64,000 nt of DNA from CAWEYO01 sp963813315 (GTDB lineage Bacteria > Pseudomonadota > Alphaproteobacteria > Rhizobiales > Rhizobiaceae), in assembly GCA_963813315.1 (NCBI GenBank), contig CAWEYO010000020.1:124001-188000 (forward strand), written 5' to 3'. Below the pieces are notes generated by a model. That model saw nothing but the letters and a program-made list of their open reading frames with translations, did no database searches and had not been told where the DNA came from. The translations under genes and the position numbers were made by a program. Positions 27,508-38,134 of this stretch are shown in pieces (positions within the stretch are counted from its first letter, which is position 1; every line of letters begins with the position of its first letter).

Positions 27508-29581
27508 TCACACCAGTCCGCGCTTCTCCATCATTGCGTCGGGCGTCGGCATCTTGCCGCGGAAGGCGAGGTAGAGCTGCTTCCGGGTCGGCCGAGCCGC
27601 CCGCCGCGTAGATGTGCTCTTTCAGCTTCTCGGCGAGCGCCGGATCGAACGGATCGCCGGTCTCCTCGAATGCCGCGAAGGCGTCGGCGTCGAGCACTTC
27701 CGACCACAGGTAGGAATAATAGCCGGCCGAATAGCCGTCGCCGGAAAACACGTGCTGAAATGCGGCGTGCGGTGGCGCATGACGATGGCGTCGCGGCATC
27801 TGTAAACTCTTCAAGCGTCTCGGCCTCGAAACGAAGCGGGTCTTCGGGGGCGTCGGGCCGGGCATGGTAGGCCATGTCGACCATCGCCGACGCCGTGAAC
27901 TCGACCGTGCTAAAGCCGGCATCGAAAGTGCGCGCCGCCAGCATCTTGTCGAGCAGCTCCTTCGGCATCGGCTCGCCGGTCTTGTGGTGCCGCGCATGTT
28001 TTTCCAGCACTTCCGGCACGGTCAGCCAATGCTCGTAGAGCTGCGAAGGCAGCTCGACGAAATCGCGGGCGACCGAGGTGCCCGACACCGACGGCCAGGT
28101 GACGTCCGTCAGCATGCCGTGCAGCGCGTGGCCGAACTCATGGAACAGCGTCTTTGCCTCGTCGAGCGAAAGCAGGGCGGCGTCGCCCGCCGGCGGCTTC
28201 GCGAAGTTCATGATGTTGTAGATGACCGGCTTGGCGCCTTGCCCGAGCCGGTAGCCGGACTGCAAGCGCGCTCATCCAGGCGCCGGAGCGCTTCGACGGC
28301 CGCGCGAAATAGTCGGCGAGGAAAAGTGCCGCGAGTGCTGCCGTCCTCGTTGCTGCACCTCGAAGACCCGCACGTCCGGATGCCACGCCGTGATGCCCTT
28401 CTTCTCCTCGAAGGAGACGCCGAACAGCCGGGTCGCCACGTCGAAACAGGCTTCGATGATCCGTTCGAGCTGCAGATAAGGCTTCAGCTCCGCCTCGTCG
28501 AAGGCGAATTTTTCGGCGCGCAGCCGCTCCTGGTAGTAGCGCCAGTCCCAGGCGGCGATCGGGTCGATTGCTGGCCAGCTTGCGCGGCAAGCCGCTGCAA
28601 CTCGGTCTCCTCCGGCGCTGCCTTCTCGCGCGCCTTGTCCCAGACCGGGTCGAGCAGGTCCGAGCACGGCTTCGGGCGTCTTGGCCATGGTGTCGTCGAG
28701 CTTCAGCGCGGCGTAGCTGTCGTAGCCGACCAGCTTCGCCTTCTCGGCGCGCAGCTGCAGCGTTTTCTTCACAACCTCGCCGATTGTCGGTCGCGCCGCC
28801 GTTCTCGCCGCGGCATGGCAAAGGCGCGGAAAGCCTTCTCGCGCAGGTCGCGGCGCTCCGAAAAGGTGGTGAAAGGCTCGTAGATCGAACGCGACAGCGT
28901 GACCGCGTAACTTGCCCTTCCTGCCGCGCGATTCGGCGGCTTCCGCCATCGCGCTCGTCAGGAAGTCGGGCAGGCCGGCAAGGTCGTCGCCATCGAGGAA
29001 CAGCACCCATTCCTTCTCGTCGGCCAGCACGTTCTGGCCGAAGCGCGCGCCGAGCGAGGCGAGCTCCTCGTTGATGGCGGCGAGCCGCGCCTTGCCGGCC
29101 GCGTCGAGCTTCGCGCCGGACGCGGACGAAACCCTTCCAGGTCTTTTCGAGAACCCGCAGCGTCTCGGCATCGAGACCAAGCGCGTGGCGCGCTCTCATG
29201 AAGTGCGTCGATGCGGGCAAACAGCGCCGCGTTCATCGAGATCGCCGAAAAATGCCGCGCCATCTTCGGCGCAATCTCGCGCTCCAATCGCCTGGATCGC
29301 GTCGTTGGTGTGGGCGCCGGCGCGGCACCAGAAGATCGACGAGACGCGGTCGAGCGGGTCGCCGGAGAGTTCCAGCGCGGCAAGCGTGTTTTCGATCGTC
29401 GGCTTTTCGGGATTGCCGGCGATCGCGTCGATCTCGGCCTCGTGCGCCTGGCAAGCGCCGCGTCGAAAACCGGGCCGAAATCATCGTCGGCGATGCGCGA
29501 AAAATCCGGCAGGCCGAGCGGCCCGGTCCAATGCGTCAGCGGATGCGTGGCGAGGTCGATGGCAGTATGTTTATCGGACAT
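27508..29581 (-). pseudogene. M3 family oligopeptidase / dipeptidyl carboxypeptidase, multiply frameshifted
   Basis: Coding pieces in three frames line up as one M3 metallopeptidase of about 690 residues. It begins MSDKHTAIDLATHPLTHWTGP at 29581. The middle has NEELASLGARFGQNVLADEK, and the zinc motif HEFGHALHG lies near 28115-28145, followed by PSQLYEHWL and TFDAGFSTVEFTASAM. It should end in a short MMEKRGLV-type tail at 27508. At least eight frame changes occur with no loss of conserved blocks and near-normal total length. This points to base-calling errors rather than decay. The intact enzyme would degrade cytoplasmic peptides. Confidence 0.8.
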
Positions 29582-29619
29582 CTGGGCTTCTTTCATGGAT
29601 GCGATGCTGCTGACCACGT

Positions 29620-30307
29620 TCAGTCGACGTCCGGCCGCTCGAAATCGCCGGTGTCGCGGTTCATCACCCAGAGTTCGCCGGTCGAGATGTCGAACCAGGC
29701 GCCGTGCAGCGCAGCCGCCCCTTGCCTTCGAGGATGCTGACGCAGGGAAAGGTCCTGCAGATTGGCGATCGAGTAGCGGATCGAGATGCGCTCCAGCGCA
29801 GTCTGCCGCTCGCCGGCGGTCATCATGCGTGTTGCCGGACACGGCCTCGGCGGCCGGCCCGACCAGGCTCATCCATTTGCCGATGAAATCGCCGGGCGAC
29901 AGCGGCGCCGGCACGGGTCGAGCGCCGCGCGGATGCCGCCGCAGCGGCCGTGGCCCATCACCACGATGTTCTTCACCTTCAGGCTCTGCACCGCGAATTC
30001 GAGCGCCGCCGAGGTCGAATGGAATTCGCCGTCCGGCGCATAGGGCGGCACCAGATTGGCGACGTTGCGCACGACGAACAGCTCGCCCGGTCCGGCATCG
30101 AAGATCGCTTCCGGCGCGGCGCGCGAATCGCAGCAGGCGATCACCATCGTCTCCGGCGTCTGGCCTTCCCGGGCGAGCGCGCGATAGCGGCCGCTCTCGG
30201 ACGGGATAGCGCCCGCTCATGAAGTTGCGGTAGCCGGCGAGCAGATGGTCGGGAAGATGGGCATCGGCGGCAGTTAAGGCAAAGGCGCGCGCAATCAATG
30301 CATTCAA
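29620..30307 (-). pseudogene. Beta-class carbonic anhydrase, frameshifted
   Basis: Zinc-site motifs CCDSRAAPEAIFD and VVMGHGRCGGIRAAL are present, with the N-terminus DHLLAGYRNFMSGRYP and the C-terminus FDISTGELWVMNRDTGDF ending at 29620. One frame change maps to a GGG at 30203-30205 (minus-strand CCC), where deleting a base restores GRYPSESGRYRALAREG. Other changes lie near 29885 and 29710. The enzyme interconverts CO2 and bicarbonate. Order with pdxY, DUF429 and the M3 peptidase looks conserved in mesorhizobia, from memory. Confidence 0.82.
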
Positions 30308-30322
30308 GCTGCGCCATGACGA

Positions 30323-31152
30323 CTAGCATTCGCCCTGCACGGCTTGGCAATGCACACATGCCTGCGTCCAGTTCAACGCCCAGATGGCGACGGGAATGCC
30401 GTGGCTGTCGACGAGCCGGCGGGTCCGGAAAGGGCCTCGCCTCGCCGCGCGCAAGGCGTCCGGCGATCGAGCATCATGCGCCGCGGCGTCGAGGAAATCG
30501 TCGGCTGCCGCGCCCGCTGGCGGCGCGTCGGTCGAGAAAGCTGCGTTCGCAAGCCGATGGCGCAAAGCAGCGCCTTGCGCTCCTCCATGCCGGCCGGATT
30601 GACCTGGCCCTTGATCTTCTTCGGCAGGCGCATGGCCTGTCCGCCGTTCAGCCGCCAGAACGCCACTTCCGGATGCGATTCGATGACGCGCTGCCGGAGA
30701 TCCGGCCGCTGCGCGCAGCAGCGCGTCGATCTCGCGGATCTTCGAGAAGATGCCGAAGGCCTGGATCGACACGCCGCGCGGCGGATCGGATGTCGTCCGC
30801 GCCACCTCGCTCGCCCTGCGATGCGCCTCGTACCAGCGCTCGACCGTGGTGAACGCTTCCGTCTGCGGCGTAGACGCGCCGCGCGCGAGGGGATCGAAAA
30901 GACGCTCGACTGGCGCTGGCCGAGCAGCGGCCGCACCAGCGCCTCCGGGCCGCGCCCGCCCTTGCGCGAGAAGTCAGGCAGGCCGATCGGCATGTCGACG
31001 GCAATGATCGCGTCGTCGGGAAGGCTGTCGACCAGACCGGCAAAGCTGCGAAAGACGGCGACGGCGGGGTCGCCGCCGGGCCGCAGAACCACCGCGATCC
31101 AGCCCGCCTTGCAGCCGTCGACGCCCGGCGACGGTGCGACCGGCCGATCCAT
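30323..31152 (-). pseudogene. DUF429 domain-containing protein, frameshifted
   Basis: The N-terminus VDGCKAGWIAVVLRPGG and the motif IIAVDMPIGLPD near 31000 identify the DUF429 (predicted RNase-H-like nuclease) family. Later blocks GVSIQAFGIFSKIREIDALL and AFWRLNGG lie in other frames. The chain probably ends near DSHGIPVAIWA, although the open frame continues to 30323. At least four frame changes occur. Function is unknown experimentally. Confidence 0.7.
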
Positions 31153-31155
31153 CGC

Positions 31156-32052
31156 TCAAGCGCGCCGGTCCTTGCCGGGATGCGTCAGGTGGCGCAGCTG
31201 CACCATCGCCATCGGATGCGACAGGCTCTGCGCGTCGGTCTCGAGCTGCAGTTCGTCGGCCGCCGCGCTTGGCCGTGCGCGCCAGGATCTCGAACACCGC
31301 CGCGGTCGTCGACTGCAGCGCCTTGGCGGCCGGCTGGCCGGCCAAGCAGCCGCGCCAGGAAGACCGCGGCGGTGAGGTCGCCGAGCCCGTTGGGCGGCCT
31401 GCTCGATGATGCGATGCTCGGCAAGCAGCGCTTCGGACGGCGTCAGCAGCAGATTGCCGGTGCCGCCGGCCATCATCGCCGGCGCCGAGGTGACCAGCAT
31501 GGCGCGGCGGCCCCGCATCGAGCGCGGCCGCCATCATCGAGCGGAGGTCGTCGAGCTTGGCGCCCGCTCATCCATTCGAGCTCGTAGCGGTTGGGCGTGG
31601 CGATGTCGGCGATCGGCATCAGCAGGTCGCGCATGCGCTTCGGCAATTTCGCTGCGGCACGTAGAGCCCGCCGGCATCGCCCATGACCGGATCGCAGACA
31701 TAGAGCGGCTTTCGGGTTCTTCGCCTGCACCGCCGCTGACCAGCGAAGCGACGGCGACGGCCTGCGCCGGCATCGCCGAGATAGCCGGACAGCACGGCGC
31801 CGACTTCGCCGAGCCAGGGCGCGCGCTCCAGATCCTTCATCAAGGCGGCGAACTGTTCCGGATCCGGAACGATGCGTGTCGCGCGGCCATGCCCGGGATG
31901 CCAGGGCAGGATGACGGTCGGCACCGCCCAGACCGGGATGGCCGAGCGTCTCCAGCGCGAAGACGGCGGCGCGGTTGCCGACCGAGCCGCGCGCGACATG
32001 GCTCGAAATGACGATCACCGCCCGCGGCGCGTCGAGCCTCACGCAATTCCAT
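31156..32052 (-). pseudogene. pdxY: Pyridoxal kinase PdxY, frameshifted
   Basis: Blocks VIVISSHVARGSVGNRAAV, TVILPWHPGHG, VLSGYLGDA, YVCDPVMGDAGGLYVP and ATPNRYELEWMSG cover a PdxY/PdxK kinase in order; the end HPMAMVQLRHLTHPGKDRRA is at 31156. Total length (about 299 codons) is normal. Two frame changes can be pinned: a surplus base in the GGG at 31935-31937, and another in the run encoding MSGAKLDD near 31566. The enzyme salvages pyridoxal to PLP. Confidence 0.82.
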
Positions 32053-32058
32053 CGAGGT

Positions 32059-32326
32059 CTACCCGCGCAGCAGAAGTAGGATCAACCAGCCAGACGAGGA
32101 CCGGCGACAAGCAACACGCCGAGCGACGCGGCCGATCCGCGTGCCCCAATATTCCGCCCAGTCGCTCTTGGTCGGCATCGTCGGCGGCCATATGGTCGCG
32201 CGCCCGTCTGGCCGTGCGCGGTCGACCGCCGATGTGCCGCCGGCCTCCGCTTCCCGCGACGACGCGGTCGAGAATGCGCCGCGATTCGGCCTCTCTGTCG
32301 CTGTTCCTCGCTTCGCCATTGGTCAC
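32059..32326 (-). pseudogene. Small hypothetical membrane protein, frameshifted
   Basis: Pieces read MTNGEARNSDREAESRRILD, then an ARDHMAADDADQ-type block and SDWAEYWGTRIGR, then a hydrophobic tail (LGVLLVAGPRLAG into WLILLLLRG) ending at 32059. This resembles short rhizobial proteins with one C-terminal membrane helix. It takes three frames within 270 bp. Function unknown. Confidence 0.5.
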
Positions 32327-32493
32327 CGAGTCCCTCGATTTGCAGCGAGCTTAGCGCGTTCGCTCGTCGGATCACAGTGTACGAGGTCGCATGCATCGAA
32401 CCGCACCAGACTGGTTTCGCAGCACTGCATTCCCTTCGGCTGCGATTGTGACTAATGTCGCGCCGCGTCCGACTGCGATCGAGGAGATATGCC

Positions 32494-33139
32494 ATGTTCG
32501 CTGCAATCCACGCTCTTGCCGCCGCGCTTGCGCGTCTGTTCCCGCGCTGCTCTGTTCTGGCGCTGTCTCTGCCGCTGCTGTCGGCCTGCGGCTACAACAC
32601 CATCCCGACCGCCGAGGAGAAGGCCAAGGCCGCCTGGAGCGAGGTGCTGAACCAGTATCAGCGCCGCGCCGACCTGATCCCCAATCTGGTCGAGACGGTG
32701 AAGGGCTATGCCTCGCACGAGAAGGACGTGCTGGAAGGCGTGGTCGAGGCGCGCGCCAAGGCGACGCAGGTGACGGTGTCGCCCGAGACGCTGACCGATC
32801 CGGAGGCCTTCAAGGCGTTCCAGGAGAGCCAGGCCGGCCTGACCGGCGCGCTGTCGCGGCTGCTGGCGGTGGTCGAGAACTATCCCGACCTCAAGGCCAA
32901 CCAGAATTTCCTGGCGCTGCAGGCGCAGCTCGAAGGCACGGAAAACCGCATCGCGGTGGCGCGGCGCGACTATATCGAGGCGGTGCGCGATCTACAACAC
33001 GGCGCTGAGGACCTTCCCGTCGATGCTCTGGGCGACGTTCTGGTTCACCGACAACGAGCCGTTCCAGAACTTCACCGTCGCCGACGACAAGATCGAGCCG
33101 CCGAAGGTGGATTTCGACACGCAGAAGCAGGGCGGCTGA
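32494..33139 (+). CDS. lemA: LemA family lipoprotein (frameshifted)
   Basis: Starts MFAAIHALAAALARLFPRC at 32494 with a lipobox LSACGY, so the mature protein is probably membrane-anchored. The LemA core follows: YNTIPTAEEKAKAAWSEVLNQ, RRADLIPNLVETVKGYA and ENRIAVARRDYIEAV. A surplus C near 32992 breaks the frame. Downstream, YNTALRTFPSMLWATFWF and a final DFDTQKQGG resume and stop at 33139. Length modulo 3 agrees with one extra base. LemA is usually paired with TPM/YgcG proteins, as here; its function is unclear. Confidence 0.82.
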
Positions 33140-33228
33140 CTTGTCCGAAATCGAGCAGAGCCTTGATCGAGAGTGACAGCCAATCTTGCCGGTTGAAGGT
33201 CGGATGTCGGGTCCGGAGCAGGGCAGCG

Positions 33229-34084
33229 ATGAGCAGCATGCTCGACGGCCCGGTCGTTGCGCGCTCGCCGCTGCTTTTCCTTCTTTTCCTTCCCGTCATT
33301 GCGCTTGCCGCGGAGCTGCCGGCGCTCACCGGCCGCGTCGTCGACAATGCCGGCATGATCGACCCGGCCAGCGAAGCGGCGCTTACGCAGAAGCTCGAAG
33401 CCTTCGAGAAGAAAGTCTCCGACCAGATCGTGGTCGCGACCATCGACAGTCTCGGCGGCGAGGCGATCGAGCCCTACGCCAACCGGCTGTTCCGCGCCTG
33501 GGGCCTCGGCCAGGCCGGCGAGGACAACGGCGTCCTGCTGCTCGTCGCCAAGTCCGACCGCAAGATGCGCATCGAGGTCGGCTATGGCCTCGAAGGCACG
33601 CTGACCGACCTGCACACCAAGCTGATCATCGAGAACACCATGGTGCCGGCCTTCCGCGCCGGCGACTTTTCCGGCGGCATTGCCGCGCCGTCGACGACAT
33701 CGATCATGGTGCTGGAGGGCAACGCGGCCGAACTGGAAGCGCGCGGCGAAGCGCAACCAGAGGGAGCGAGACAGAGCGCGTTCCGACTTGAAGTGGTCGC
33801 TCTTCATCGCTCATCTGGGGACGCTGTTCTTCGGCGGCTTCGCCATGGCGATCCTGCCGCCGATGTTCGGCCGCAAGATCGGGCCCGGCCGCTATCGCTG
33901 GCTCGGCATGGATTTCATCTTACGGTTCCGGTTCGGGAGGCTCATCATGGCGGCGGCTGGTCAGGTGGCTCCTCCGGCGGCGGCTGGTCGTCCGGAGCTC
34001 GCGGCGGCGGCTTTTCGGGCGGCGGCGGCTCGTCCGGCGGCGGCGGTTCATCGGGGAGCTGGTACGATCGCGATGACCCGCTGA
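33229..34084 (+). pseudogene. TPM domain protein (YgcG family) with Gly/Ser-rich tail, frameshifted
   Basis: Signal-peptide-like start (MSSMLDGPVVARSPLLFLLF) followed by a TPM domain: LTGRVVDNAGMIDPASEAAL, DQIVVATIDSLGG, FRAWGLGQAGEDNGVLLLVA and IEVGYGLEG. Near 33735 the frame changes; a membrane helix region (FIAHLGTLFFGGFAMAILPP) lies in the new frame. It changes again near 33930 into a Gly/Ser/Trp-rich repeat (GGGWSGGSSGGGW). The stop is uncertain; a missing base at GSWYD would create one near 34065. It forms a LemA-TPM-TPM operon. Confidence 0.75.
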
Positions 34085-34086
34085 CG

Positions 34087-34712
34087 ATGACCCCAGAAGA
34101 CCATGCCCGCATCGCCGCGGCGATCCAGAGCGCGGAGGCAAGGACTGCCGGCGAGATCTACTGCGTCGTGGCGCGCTCCAGCGACAGCTATTTCTTCCCG
34201 CCGCCTTCCTGCGTCGCGCTGGCGATGCTTGCCGTCAGCCTCGTCGTCGCCTTCCTGCTCGAATACTGGTGGTACGATCCAAGTACGCCGGTGTTTGTGG
34301 CCGCGCAGCTTCTGGCCTTTGCCTGCGCGCTGCTGGTGCTTCGGTTCTTTCCCGGCTACGCATCCAACTGGTGCCGCCCCGGCTGCAATACCGCCACGCG
34401 CACGACAATGCGCATGAAGCAGTTCCTGGCCCGCAACATCCATCTCACCGCCGCGCGCACCGGCGTGCTGCTTTTCGTGTCGCTGGCCGAGCGCTACGCC
34501 GAAGTCGTCGCCGACGCCGGCATCAACCAGCGTGTTGCCCAGGAAACCTGGGACGGGGTCGTCGCAGGTTCTAACGGATCATGCGCGCCGGGAGCAACTG
34601 GCCGATGGTTTCGTCGCGGCGGTCGCCATTGTCGGCGCCGCACTTGCCGAGCATTTCCCGGTTTCGGCAGCGCGACATCAACGAACTCGACGATCATCTT
34701 GTCGAAATCTGA
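34087..34712 (+). pseudogene. Second TPM domain membrane protein, frameshifted
   Basis: Starts MTPEDHARIAAAIQSAEART with GEIYCVVARSSDSY, two hydrophobic helices near 34210-34350, and LARNIHLTAARTGVLLFVSLAERYAEVVAD. Past 34565 the frame changes: REQLADGFVAAVAIVGAAL lies in one frame and RDINELDDHLVEI, ending at 34712, in another. This is the cytoplasm-facing companion usually found after LemA and YgcG proteins. Function unknown. Confidence 0.72.
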
Positions 34713-34790
34713 GCGGCGCTTTCAACTCCTCTTGTGCAACCTTTGGCCGTCTTGCATAAACCGGCCCGCCGCGTCTATGGTTAACGGAAC

Positions 34791-35297
34791 ATGACCACGC
34801 TTACGGTCGACATCCGCAAGGCCGAGCCGCGCGACGCAGGAGCGATCGCCGACGTGCATCACGAGGCTTGGCGAGGCGCCTATGCCGGCATCATTCCGCA
34901 CCGGGCGCTGAACGCGATGATCAACCGGCGCGGGCGCGACTGGTGGGCGCAACGCCATCCGCCGCGCCGCACGGTGCTGGTCGTCGAGATCGGCGGCAAG
35001 GTCGCCGGCTATGCCACGATCGGCCGAAACCGCGCTCGCGAGCTCAGCCAGCAGGGCGAAATCTACGAACTCTATCTGCGCCCGGAATACCAGGGCATCG
35101 GGCTCGGCAGCCGGCTGTTCGCGGCCGCGCGCGAGAAGCTTGCGGCGCACGGGCTGAAGGGCCTTGTCGTCTGGGCGCTCGAAGACAATGCAAACGCGCT
35201 TGCCTTCTATGCCGGCGCCGGCGGCCGCGACATCGCCGAAGGCGTCGAGGTGTTCGACCAGAAGGCACTGCGCAAGGTCGCCTTCGTCTGGGACTGA
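34791..35297 (+). CDS. GNAT family N-acetyltransferase
   Basis: 168 residues. The start VDIRKAEPRDAGAIADVHHEAWRGAYAGIIP and the acetyl-CoA loop RPEYQGIGLGSRLF are RimI-like GNAT features, and NANALAFYAGAG is the conserved C-terminal block. The substrate cannot be assigned. It is the first intact gene after the frameshifted block. Confidence 0.9.
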   Translation: MTTLTVDIRKAEPRDAGAIADVHHEAWRGAYAGIIPHRALNAMINRRGRDWWAQRHPPRRTVLVVEIGGKVAGYATIGRNRARELSQQGEIYELYLRPEYQGIGLGSRLFAAAREKLAAHGLKGLVVWALEDNANALAFYAGAGGRDIAEGVEVFDQKALRKVAFVWD

Positions 35298-35397
35298 TCC
35301 TGCCCTTCTTGTCCAATTGTGAGAACAACGGGCGTTGCGCGTTGCGCGGGACGCCGCATGCCGCTATTCGAAGCAAGGATTATCGGAGAGGTTCATC

Positions 35398-35937
35398 ATG
35401 CGCATCGAAGCGATCGCCATCGGCAAGAATCCACCGGACGACGTCAACGTCATCATCGAGGTGCCGGTCGGCGGCGAGCCGATCAAATACGAGATGGACA
35501 AGGAGGCCGGCACGCTGTTCGTCGACCGCTTCCTCCACACGTCGATGCGCTATCCCGGCAATTACGGCTTCGTTCCGCACACGCTCTCGGGCGACGGCGA
35601 TCCGATCGACGTGCTGGTCTGCAACACTCGCGCGCTCGTTCCCGGCTGCGTCATCAATGTGCGGCCGATCGGCGTGCTGGTCATGGAAGACAATGCCGGC
35701 CAGGACGAGAAGGTGATCGCCGTGCCGTCGCCGAACCTGACGATGCGCTACGAAAATGTGACCGACTACACCGATCTGCCGGAAATCACGCTTCAGCAGG
35801 TCGAGCACTTCTTCGAGCACTACAAGGATCTTGAGCCCGGCAAATGGGTCAAGATCGGCGGCTGGCACGATGCAGCCTACGCCAGGCGCATGATCGTGGA
35901 AGCGATCGAACGCGCGAAAAGCGGCAAGGTGAGCTGA
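35398..35937 (+). CDS. ppa: Inorganic pyrophosphatase
   Basis: 179 residues from the ATG at 35398, with GAGAGG upstream. Family I signature DGDPIDVLV carries catalytic aspartates; IEVPVGGEPIKYEMDKEAG and NYGFVPHTLSGDGD match the conserved core. It hydrolyses PPi to drive biosynthetic reactions in the cytoplasm. Full length. Confidence 0.97.
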   Translation: MRIEAIAIGKNPPDDVNVIIEVPVGGEPIKYEMDKEAGTLFVDRFLHTSMRYPGNYGFVPHTLSGDGDPIDVLVCNTRALVPGCVINVRPIGVLVMEDNAGQDEKVIAVPSPNLTMRYENVTDYTDLPEITLQQVEHFFEHYKDLEPGKWVKIGGWHDAAYARRMIVEAIERAKSGKVS

Positions 35938-35957
35938 AAGCCGGCAGGGCGCGGCTT

Positions 35958-37109
35958 TCAGGCCGGTTCTCCCTTGATCCAGACGCCCTTAACCTCCAGC
36001 GCATCGGAAAGGTGTACGAGATCGGCGAACGCACCCCTGGCAAGGCGGCCGTGGCAATGGCTGACACTCATCGCCTGGGCAGGGTAGAGCGAAGCCATCC
36101 GCAATGCTTCTTCTAATGGGACGCCGATCATTTCGTTGACGAAACGAACTGCAGAAATCATGTCGAGATCGGCACCGGCCAGCGTGCCGTCCTCAAGTCT
36201 CAAGCTGCCGTTGGAGCGCTTGATCACACGGCCGTTCAACGTGAAAGACTGCATATCAGTGCCTATTGTCGCCATGGCGTCTGTGACGAGGAAGATCCTG
36301 CCGGGCCCTTTCTTGGCGCGGAGCGCTATGCCGATGGTGGCCGGATCGACATGGATGCCGTCGGCGATCAGCCCGGCGTCGAGAATGCCGAGGTCCAGTG
36401 CCGCGCCCGCGAGGCCGGGTTCGCGATTGCCGACCTGGCTCATCGCATTGAAGAGGTGCGTTACCATCGAAGCGCCGGCCTTGGCCGCGGCGGCGGCTAA
36501 GCGATAGCTGGCGTCCGAATGGCCAATGCTGACGACGATGCCTGCCGCGGCCAGCACGGCAATGCGCTCAGGTGTCACGGACTCCGGCGCGACGGTCAAC
36601 AGAAGGTGCGGCACAGCCCTATGCGCGGCGATCAGGGCGGCTTCGTCCGCATCGTCCATCTCGCGGATGAGTGCGGGATCATGCGCCCCTTTGCGGGCGA
36701 TCGAGAGATGCGGCCCTTCGAGATGCAGCCCGAGAAATCCCGGCACGCGCTGGCTTGCCGCCTCGGCGCCCGCCTCTATCGCCCGCTGGGTGACTTCGGC
36801 CGTGTCGGTGATCAATGTCGCCAGCAGCGCCGTGGTGCCGAATTGCGCGTGCGCCGTGCAGATGGTCCGGATCGCCTCGACATCCTGGCGGTCGTTCAGC
36901 ATCACGCCGCCGCCGCCGTTGACCTGCAGGTCGACGAAGCCGGGGACAAGCATTCCGCCCTTGAGCCGCACTGTCCGCGCGCCGGCGGGAATTTCACCGA
37001 CGGCGACAATATCCTCTACCAAATCGCCGCGGACGATCAGAGCGGCGGCATCGTGCCATGTCTTGCCATCGAAAATGCGGTCGCTGAGGAAGGCAACGAG
37101 CTCGCTCAT
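35958..37109 (-). CDS. nagA: N-acetylglucosamine-6-phosphate deacetylase
   Basis: 383 residues. The amidohydrolase fold is marked by MLVPGFVDLQVNGGGGVMLN, the metal-binding LHLEGPHLS, GHSDASYRLA, THLFNAMSQ and FLVTDAMATIG. It converts GlcNAc-6-phosphate to GlcN-6-phosphate and acetate. Its ATG overlaps the stop of the SIS gene by four bases (ATGA), so translation is coupled. It is the last gene of the leftward amino-sugar operon. Confidence 0.96.
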   Translation of the reverse strand: MSELVAFLSDRIFDGKTWHDAAALIVRGDLVEDIVAVGEIPAGARTVRLKGGMLVPGFVDLQVNGGGGVMLNDRQDVEAIRTICTAHAQFGTTALLATLITDTAEVTQRAIEAGAEAASQRVPGFLGLHLEGPHLSIARKGAHDPALIREMDDADEAALIAAHRAVPHLLLTVAPESVTPERIAVLAAAGIVVSIGHSDASYRLAAAAAKAGASMVTHLFNAMSQVGNREPGLAGAALDLGILDAGLIADGIHVDPATIGIALRAKKGPGRIFLVTDAMATIGTDMQSFTLNGRVIKRSNGSLRLEDGTLAGADLDMISAVRFVNEMIGVPLEEALRMASLYPAQAMSVSHCHGRLARGAFADLVHLSDALEVKGVWIKGEPA

Positions 37110-38134
37110 AGGGTTTCGGTTACTTTTCTGAGGTTGCGCGGTTCGTCCGGATTGAGCCCGCGGTGCCGGGCAAAAGCCTCGACGAACGCATAGAAGGAGA
37201 CGATCAGGGTCAACGGATCGGTCAGTGGGTGGCCGGTCGCGGCAAAAGGCAGGCGCTTTGCTTTTCTCGCAAGATCGGTCGTGGCGAACGCTGCCGCTTC
37301 CTTGTCATGAAGCAGATCGGCGGCCTCCGCAATCGACGGCTCGGAACGATCGCGCGCGGCGAGCGCCAGAACCGGAAATCCCGGCCTCACTAAAGCCAGC
37401 GGCCCGTGCATGACTTCGGCCGCGCTGTAGGCCTCCGCGTGCATGCCGCAGGTTTCCTTGAACTTCAACGCCGCCTCATTGGCAATGGCGAAGGAGGGTC
37501 CGCGCCCGAGGATGAAGAGCGAACCGGCCCCGGTAAGCGCGCCGGCAAGGTCCATCCAGTCGCATTCGATGGCTGTCCGCAAATGGCGAGGGAGTTCGGC
37601 GAGGGCGGCAAGCAGCACGCTGTCGCCGGTGCAGTGAGCCAGCAGGGCCAGGCCGGCAACGGCGGAATTGACGAAGGTCTTGGTGGCCGCGACGCTTTTC
37701 TCCACGCCTGCCTTGATATCGATCGCGTGGTCGCAAGCGCGGGCGAGCGGCGAATCCGCGGTGTTGGTGAGCGCCACGGTGAGCGAACCGCCTTGGCGCG
37801 CCGCCTCCGCCATGGCGACAATGTCAGGGCTCTTGCCGGATTGCGAGATGGCGAGGCAAGCGGAACCGGCCAGTCGCAGTCTTGCGCCGTAGATCGAAGT
37901 GACGGAAGGACCGATCGACGCAACGGGGATGCCGGCGGTAAGCTCGATCGCATACTTCATGAAGGATGCGGCATGGTCGGAGGAACCGCGCGCGACTGTC
38001 ACCAGAAACCGCGGATCGCGGGCACGGATGGCTTTCCCGGCTTCGGCCAGCGGCTTGTCGGACACATCGAGTAGCCGCGCGGCTACATCCGGAATCTCCC
38101 TGATTTCGCTCAGCATGTGAGTGATCCTGGTCAC
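37106..38134 (-). CDS. SIS-domain sugar isomerase/deaminase (NagB-II/AgaS-like)
   Basis: 342 residues with two tandem SIS domains, like the isomerase half of GlmS: VARGSSDHAASFMKYAIE with SISQSGKSPD-type loops in the first and LGRGPSFAIANEAALKFKET in the second. In nag loci these proteins act as GlcN-6-phosphate deaminase. It sits between the GntR gene and nagA with 4-bp overlaps on both sides. No NagB-I homologue is visible in the window, which supports the deaminase role. Confidence 0.93.
   Translation of the reverse strand: MTRITHMLSEIREIPDVAARLLDVSDKPLAEAGKAIRARDPRFLVTVARGSSDHAASFMKYAIELTAGIPVASIGPSVTSIYGARLRLAGSACLAISQSGKSPDIVAMAEAARQGGSLTVALTNTADSPLARACDHAIDIKAGVEKSVAATKTFVNSAVAGLALLAHCTGDSVLLAALAELPRHLRTAIECDWMDLAGALTGAGSLFILGRGPSFAIANEAALKFKETCGMHAEAYSAAEVMHGPLALVRPGFPVLALAARDRSEPSIAEAADLLHDKEAAAFATTDLARKAKRLPFAATGHPLTDPLTLIVSFYAFVEAFARHRGLNPDEPRNLRKVTETL

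Noticed and set aside
27508..32052. Genuine pseudogene island from genome reduction
   Set aside because: Premature stops are explained by single-base indels alone and every conserved block survives; kept as possible only if reads confirm.
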